From Symmetrospora coprosmae (lineage: Eukaryota > Basidiomycota > Cystobasidiomycetes > Symmetrosporaceae), in the NCBI GenBank assembly GCA_008802785.1, contig VUYT01000005.1, positions 434,001 to 498,000 on the forward strand: DNA of 64,000 nt. The letters run 5' to 3'. The notes beneath the pieces are model-generated. The model saw only the letters and a program-made list of their open reading frames with translations. It did not search any database and had not been told where the DNA came from. Each line of letters begins with the position of its first letter. The first letter of the stretch is position 1. This document shows positions 58,124 to 64,000 of the stretch, piece after piece. The translations under genes and the position numbers were made by a program.

Positions 58124-61100
58124 CTGGGTCGAGATGCCAGAGCGAATGCGGTGAAGAGGTGAAGCGAGAGATGCGAGCACCTCCCGCGTACCTTCTTAGA
58201 AGGAGCTCAGAAAGCTCCAGAAGTCCCGAATCGCTTTCCTTTGTGTGTGTCAAGCCTTCGGCGTTGTGCCACTCCGGCGGGGGGTCGGAGCCACGCGAGC
58301 GTCCGAAGCGGAAGAGTGGTCTGTGCCACCTGAAGACCTCCACCACTCGCGTCTGCGCTATTCCCTCAAAGTCCAAATGCAGCGCAAAGAGGTCGCCTTC
58401 GTTCGGGAGAGCCGCGACGTCCGTTCAGCCAGAGGATGTGTGGTTGAGGTGCGACAGTCCGGCGAAGGCTGTCCAGACCTCGAGGCAGATGCTGGAGTGT
58501 TGAAGCGAAAGTCCTTCCGCGAGATCAGGCAGCTCTGTCCGCAAAGGCTGCCCGCCCAAGTGTGCGCAATGCAGGCGAGCTGACGGTCGGCTGAGGCTTG
58601 CGGAAGATCCAGATGAGAGCAGCCTACGCAAGGGCGGTAGGTTATCGAGTCCGCGTCGGTCCTCGCAGCGGGAGAGCGTCAGGCGGGCGACGCTGACAGG
58701 ATGCTGGCCGTTTACGTCTACGCCCCGGGCGCGAGCGTCTCAACCGTGCCAGTCGCAGCTGATTTCGCCTCGCAACCAACAGACGCCAGACCAGAGAAGT
58801 GTCTGCCTGGTGACGGCAAACCATATCAGCAAACCATGAGCGAGAGGCCTCTCTTGCATGACTCGACGTAGCTGGACGGCTGAGCGTACCTTCTTGCTTG
58901 TAGCAGTGCTTGCCAACCGGTCCTGCGCGACGGCTAGCCCGAGACCTCTGGCTTATCCAGTGTAGGGTCTACAGATGAGAGAGGACGGGAGGATTCGACA
59001 GACGGTAGGTCGCTGCTGCATGTAGGCGAGAGGACAACATCTCCCTGCTGCTGCTGCTACCGTACCGGTACCCTCTGCGTCTGGACTCGCTCTTCGGGGA
59101 CAGCTCTTCCGGGCCGACAGCCTGAGGCTGCTCGCGTGGCAATGAGTCCCCCTGATCAGGGTGTGTGTGCAGGATCAGATAGGCTTTGCTAGCCTCAACC
59201 GCAGACCAGGTGAGGACTTGCTTTGCAATTGAGGACGGGTAACGATACACAGCACACGATCTCACTCGCCAATTGATTCAGCAAGCAGTCTACTGACCTT
59301 CTAACCCCTGCTTCCCGCGTTTAGACGACCCAAATCTTCCTTCTTCCGCCCTCCTCAGTTCAGCATGAATGCAGCCAAGGCTGACTCAGCTGGACACGGC
59401 TACATACAGCCTGTCGTACACGACACGGTGCTCAGTGGTGGCCTCCTGCTTCAGAAACGGGCTGGACAGTGGCCAGGAGGCGCCCCTTCCTGTCTGAAGC
59501 TCACTCCGCCTGCAGGCGGAAGTCACCCCAATTACGGTTCTGGTTCGACTTGAAATGGATACAACGGAGACACGAGCGCTCAATGGTTTCGAGAAGCTAT
59601 GCCATCGCCTGCTAAGACATGGTCCCTGCGTCTTCTGCGGCCTGTATAGCAGATCTAATGCAGTACTGCCGGCCACCGGAGCGTCCAATACCTCCACTGA
59701 CTATGCTGCTCGTGCTCCCTCAACTCCGAGCCCCAGACTATTAGAAACAAACAGATCGCGCTTTGAGCCGTCGTGCGCCTGCCTGACTTGCACAAGCTCC
59801 CATTGTTTGGATCGCTCAGCGGCCACAAGGAAAAGACGATTGAGCCATGTCCTGGTCGCTCCAGGTTAAAGTCCTTCCAGAATCGACGTACGGAAAGTCG
59901 ATACTGCTGGTAAGACGGAGGCTACGGCCCGAATAGGTGCGCTAGACGGTACGGCTAAATTGCCTTCCTTCTCGTTGACCAGAGGATCAGGTTCAGTATC
60001 TCGGAGTTGCCAGACGCAGGCGACGACACTGACTGACCTCTTGAGCTGGGTCAAAGCAAGGGCCGGCTGACATCACTTTGCCGTGCGCTTCGCAGCTGCT
60101 TCCCCAAGATCTGGAAGAGCTCGTTGGGCACTGTTATCGAGGAGAAGACGGGCATGCCTGGGGCTCGTTGCTGGCCTCTTATAGCTACCTACCCGTCGCC
60201 CTTGGCCGGTGGACAGCTCTCCATGGCCATACGCCGCCAGAATCCCGGAACGCCCAGGTTGGGCGGCCCACGGACCGACTTCCAGGCGCGATCTTCGTAT
60301 CCTGACAGAGTTGTACCGCATGGAATGCGAAGGCCTTACAGTGGTCAATTACGAGACTCGCCACGCTCGGATGGGCAACTCTCCATATGCATGTAGCGAT
60401 ATAGCCACAGTTTCCGCAGCCGGATGGGGTCGTAACAGTCAGTCGGCACTGCCTAGCTGGACTACCATCTATGTTAGCGAGTGAAGAGAGTCTCTATCGC
60501 TTGCACGCAGATGAATCTCTTATTGTGCCTCAGCTGACATCCTCAGGAAGTCAAAACGCAAACCGCATTTTGCGAGCTTGCTGAGACTTAGTGCGGGTGC
60601 GCATAGCCGAGGTAGTTGTAAGTGCAGGTGGGCCTCTTAACGTCCTGCGTGCATTATGTATTGCTCGCTCGTACACATCGCTTCTGGTCAACCTCGAGGC
60701 CACTCGGCACAAGCGGCCGCTGTCCGGCGAGTAAGGCGCGGCCGGCCTGGCTACGTAGGAAACGAGCGTAGCCCCGCTGTGGCAGTTGCCTGGGAAATAG
60801 CAGGAGAGTATACGAAACGAGATGCATCTCTGCACAAGCTCGATGCTGCAGAGGGTCCAAGCTGCCTCAGCACTCGTCCCCAGCGCTGCAGCTGGCCGCC
60901 ACTCGGCGCGCTCGAGCTCTCCGAGTGTCTCCGCTGCCGCTGCCGCATCATGGACACTTTTTGGTAAACGGATCAGCCGCGGCTCATTCGACCCGGTCAC
61001 GCGTTTATTCAAGAGAACGGATGGTCCGCGCGGAGAGGATCTCCCTGTTCTTGTGCACTCGCACTCGTGCATGACGCGCGCGCGCGCCCCTCTCCTGCTG

Positions 61101-61272
61101 CAGGCTGGTTGGCCGCTGAAACGCTGGGAGGCCCCGGCCCGGCCGCAGCAGGTGGCTGTCGGTCTCCACCTTGCAGAAAGACAAGGCCCTCTCTCTCTCT
61201 CCTCCACTCCGGACAAGTCCATTTGACATCTACTCATTCACACACAACGAGCATCACCCAACCACCACCATC
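58124..61272. other. 3.1-kb divergent intergenic region
   Basis: The longest gene-free stretch in the window. Frames are short or of odd composition, and none can be spliced into a recognisable protein. It must hold the promoters of the Cys-rich gene and of formate dehydrogenase. No tRNA, snRNA or repeat was recognised; a non-coding transcript cannot be excluded. Confidence 0.5.
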
Positions 61273-63245
61273 ATGAAGGTCCTCGCAATTCTCTACGTCG
61301 GTCAGTCTGCCTCGTGACGCATCTCGCGTCATCTGCCGTCTCCACCTTTGTTCGCCCGCGCTGAGCTCAGACCCTCTTCGTACACACTCGCAGGCGGTGA
61401 GCACGCTGAGGAGGAGCCACGTCTTCTTGGTACCGTCGAGAATGCTCTTGGTATTGGCGTGCGTGTCACCTGAAGCGCCATATACGCCTTTGATGGAACT
61501 CTGAAGCTGATCTACATGACGCACGCTCCCGCAGTCTTGGCTCAAGGAGCAGGGTCGTGAGTGATACTGATGCTGGTAGAAGAAGCAGCTACGGCAGACT
61601 GATTGCTCCCCGTCGTCTCTGTAGACGAGTTCGTCGTCGTCTCGGACAAGGTCAGTTCCCTTTGGAAGGATCGACGCGGGGCATCCCGGGTAGCTAGCCC
61701 TTGCTCACATACGAATGTTCCCGCTTGCAGGAAGGACCCCAGTCCGACTTCCAGAAGCACATCGTCGATACCGATATCCTTATGTGAGGCTCTGCGTAAC
61801 TCTCTCCTTCCGCCTTTCACGCGCTGACACGCCTCCGCACTAGCACCACCCCCTTCCACCCCGGATATGCTACTCGCGAGATCATCGCGAAAGCTCCCAA
61901 GCTCAAGGCCTGCATCACCGCCGGTGTCGGATCTGACCACATCGACCTGGCCGCTGCCAACGAGAAGAAGATCCTTGTCGCAGAGGTCACCGGCTCGAAT
62001 GTCGTGTCCGGTGAGTGTCTGCAGAAATGGTCCTACAGGAGGGACCTGAGTTGACTATATTTGCGACGGGCATGTTGCAGTCGCGGAGCACGTTCTTATG
62101 ACGATTCTCCTGCTGGTCCGAAACTACACGCCCGCGCATGAGCAGATTATCTCTGGCGGATGGAACGTCGCACAGGTCGCCAAGAACACTTTCGACCTCG
62201 AGGGCAAGGTCGTCGGTACTCTCGGTGCCGGGCGAATCGGCTACCGAGTGCTCGAGCGACTGGTGCCGTTCGACTGTGCCGAGCTGCTCTACTACGACTA
62301 CCAGCCGCTGCCCAAGGAGGCCGAGGCAAAGGTTGGCGCAAAGAGGGTCGAGGACCTCAAGGAGTTCCTGGGCAAGCTCGATGTGCTCACCATCAATGCC
62401 CCGCTGCACGAGGGCACAAAGGGCTTGATCAACAAGGAGAAGCTCGGCTGGATGAAGAAGGGCGCATGGATCGTCAACACTGCTCGAGTGAGTGCGGTCC
62501 CATGCGATGAAAGTCTGATTCGGCGCTTACCAGCACTTGCTCTCGTAGGGTGCCATCTGCAACGCTCAGGATGTTGCCGATGCCGTCAACTCGGGACAGA
62601 TTCGAGGCTACGGAGGGTGGGCTAAATGTCAGCTTTGAAAGCCGCACAGGTAGTGGCTGACATGGCCATTCCTGTTGGCAGTGATGTCTGGCCGCAGCAG
62701 CCTGCACCGGAGGACGCCCCATGGAGGAAGATGCAGTACAAGGGCGATCAGACCAAGGGTGGTAACGGCGTGAGTAACGTTCGGCTTGCGCGAAAGGCTT
62801 GGACGACACTGACTTTTACTCTGCCTGGTTTGCTGTAGATGACGCCGCACGTCTCGCAAGTCTACCTTCGTGCTACGCTTCCGTATTGCTTGCCATTGGC
62901 TAACATCTCATTCTCTTGGTTGATCCCGTTGGCGCTCAAAGGGGTACCTCGTGAGTGGGAGAAGCCGATTGCGGAACTCGCTACATCACGAGCGCAGCTG
63001 ACCATGACATCCACTTGTTACACTATCTCATCCAGGATCGATGCACAGGTAAGACAAGGGCACGCCTTGGTCTGAGCCGGTGGGGAGACCCGCTAACCGA
63101 ATTCTGCTACCTCCTCCAGATCCGGTACGCCAACGGCACCAAGGACATCCTCAAGAGGTTCTTCGCTGGAGAGGCACAAGAGGATGTCAACATCATTGCC
63201 ATCGATGGCGCCATGTTCTCGCGAGCTTACGGGCAGAAGAAGTAA
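61273..63245 (+). CDS. FDH1: NAD-dependent formate dehydrogenase
   Basis: Oxidises formate to CO2 with NAD in the cytosol. Thirteen exons: 61273-61300, 61394-61458, 61535-61556, 61625-61650, 61731-61783, 61844-62010, 62081-62487, 62549-62616, 62682-62769, 62839-62855, 62942-62950, 63036-63048 and 63120-63245; 362 aa, exactly the family length. Motifs: [55 protein letters not shown], the NAD fold [16 protein letters not shown], the catalytic Arg in VNTARGAICN, the Gln in WPQQPAP, and the catalytic His in MTPHVSGTSIDAQ. The HVSGTSIDAQ stretch needs a 9-nt exon (62942-62950) preceded by a GC-AG intron (donor GCAAGT at 62856). No peroxisomal SKL end or mitochondrial presequence is seen; the end is AYGQKK. 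Confidence 0.95.
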
Positions 63246-63451
63246 ATGCAGTCGTCACTTGTGTAGCAAGCGAGATGCCCGCGAAGGGGAATGTGCAAGC
63301 AAAGAAATTGGCACAAACGACGAAGCAGCGGCGTGTGAAGTGAGACGGTGATAGTTCCAGGTGCGACTTTGCAGATTGTTCGGATGGTTGTTCTGTAGTC
63401 GCCACCTGTGGATAGCGTTTTCGGCGCCATCCGAGACAGACCAGGTTCAGC

Positions 63452-64000
63452 ATGCTGCCAACCCTGAGAAGGCGGCTTCCGTCGAAAGTATGGCTACGCT
63501 CGCGTTTGAAGAAGAGCATCCAAGCCTACCACGAGAGCGATCCCGCTAGCGCCCTCTCCGCACAGTCCGGACATGTCCTCCACTGGATGGTCGGGGGCGC
63601 CCGAACGCAACAGGAGCTCGTGCGGATGGTGCGGCGGTATACGCGCGAGGAAGTACCGCTAGCCTATGTTCTGGGTGCGGTCCGCGTCTCACGCCGTGTC
63701 GGGAGGAAGCGCTGATGGGTGCGCGATTGTCGCTCAGGCACACAACCCTTTGGCTCATTGGACCTCCTCGTCGAATCGCCCATTCTAATCCCGCGCCCCG
63801 AAACCGAGCACTGGGCGACGGAACTGGTCAGGAAGCTAAAAGTACACACAGACGCGCCCGGAGCGCGGCCCTTGCGGATACTCGATCTCTGCTCTGGGTC
63901 AGGCTGTATCGGTCTTCTCGTGGCGCACGAGCTGCCTACCTCGCGGATCATCGGAGTGGATGTACTGGAGCAGGCTGTGGATCTCGCGAGGCGCAACGCC
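63452..64000 (+). CDS. PrmC/MTQ1-type release-factor glutamine methyltransferase, 3' end outside window
   Basis: These enzymes methylate the Gln of the GGQ motif in class I release factors; fungal Mtq1 acts in mitochondria. Exon 1 is 63452-63674 and exon 2 begins at 63738 and runs off the window. The N-terminal helical domain is basic at first (MLPTLRRRLPSKVWLRSRLK), as expected for mitochondrial import, then VPLAYVLGTQPFGSLDLLVE. The PrmC substrate-loop motif LIPRPETEHWA and SAM-binding motif I (ILDLCSGSGCIGLLVA) follow, then IIGVDVLEQAVDLARRNA. The NPPY catalytic motif lies beyond the end. Splicing is supported because the conserved VLG-TQPFG is restored across the intron. Confidence 0.9.

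Noticed and set aside
60551-61237. 228-codon minus-strand frame upstream of formate dehydrogenase
   Set aside because: No recognisable motif, Arg/Ala-biased shadow composition, and it overlaps the expected FDH promoter.

Overview
This window is nuclear DNA from a basidiomycete fungus. Genes are packed on both strands and have many short introns, mostly 60-100 nt with GTGAGT-like donors. Marker families agree: two DUF6533-type seven-helix membrane proteins, a PalI/SUR7-like protein, an MHYT-domain protein and single-copy eukaryotic housekeeping genes. GC content, intron density and very small exons fit a smut-like or Pucciniomycotina-type yeast, but the sequence alone does not fix the genus. 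I saw no prokaryotic operons, CRISPR arrays, transposons, LTRs, tRNA or rRNA genes.

Layout. 1-3731: the 3' part of SGF73 (SAGA deubiquitinase module), then a divergent histone H2A/H2B pair. 5403-12516: two neighbouring genes encoding long, acidic, low-complexity proteins that share a degenerate homeodomain-like module, two copies in the first gene and one in the second. All three copies have Arg where homeodomains have the invariant Asn51. 13028-15436: a PalI/SUR7-like membrane protein. 16425-19942: an MHYT-domain membrane sensor with a large C-terminal half. 20601-23896: the Dbf4 regulatory subunit of Cdc7 kinase. 24569-28478: a tandem pair of DUF6533-type membrane proteins; the upstream copy carries a one-base frame discontinuity. 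29112-30521: an intronless Rieske plus DUF455 fusion. 30745-32007: RER1. 32275-37064: TRAPPC11. 37663-39182: a DmpA-type (S58) self-cleaving peptidase, convergent with EFG1 at 39235-40371. 41011-41848: a small predicted mitochondrial membrane protein. 42883-48673: Mediator subunit Med12. 49130-54203: a WDR48/Bun107-type deubiquitinase activator. 54394-58123: a large Cys-rich protein of unknown function. 61273-63245: NAD-dependent formate dehydrogenase with 13 exons, one only 9 nt long. 63452 to the end: the 5' part of a PrmC/MTQ1 glutamine methyltransferase.

How the genes relate. Most are independent housekeeping genes. One loose theme is chromatin and transcription: the H2A/H2B pair lies beside the SAGA deubiquitinase anchor whose substrate is ubiquitinated H2B, and Med12 lies beside a WDR48-type ubiquitin-protease activator. 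The least explained items are the homeodomain-like pair, the H2A tail without SQ[E/D], the Cys-rich 54394-58123 gene, and the TATA-bearing leader region at 41849-42882. Exon boundaries were worked out by hand from splice signals and reading-frame continuity. Where they are not settled, the entry says so.
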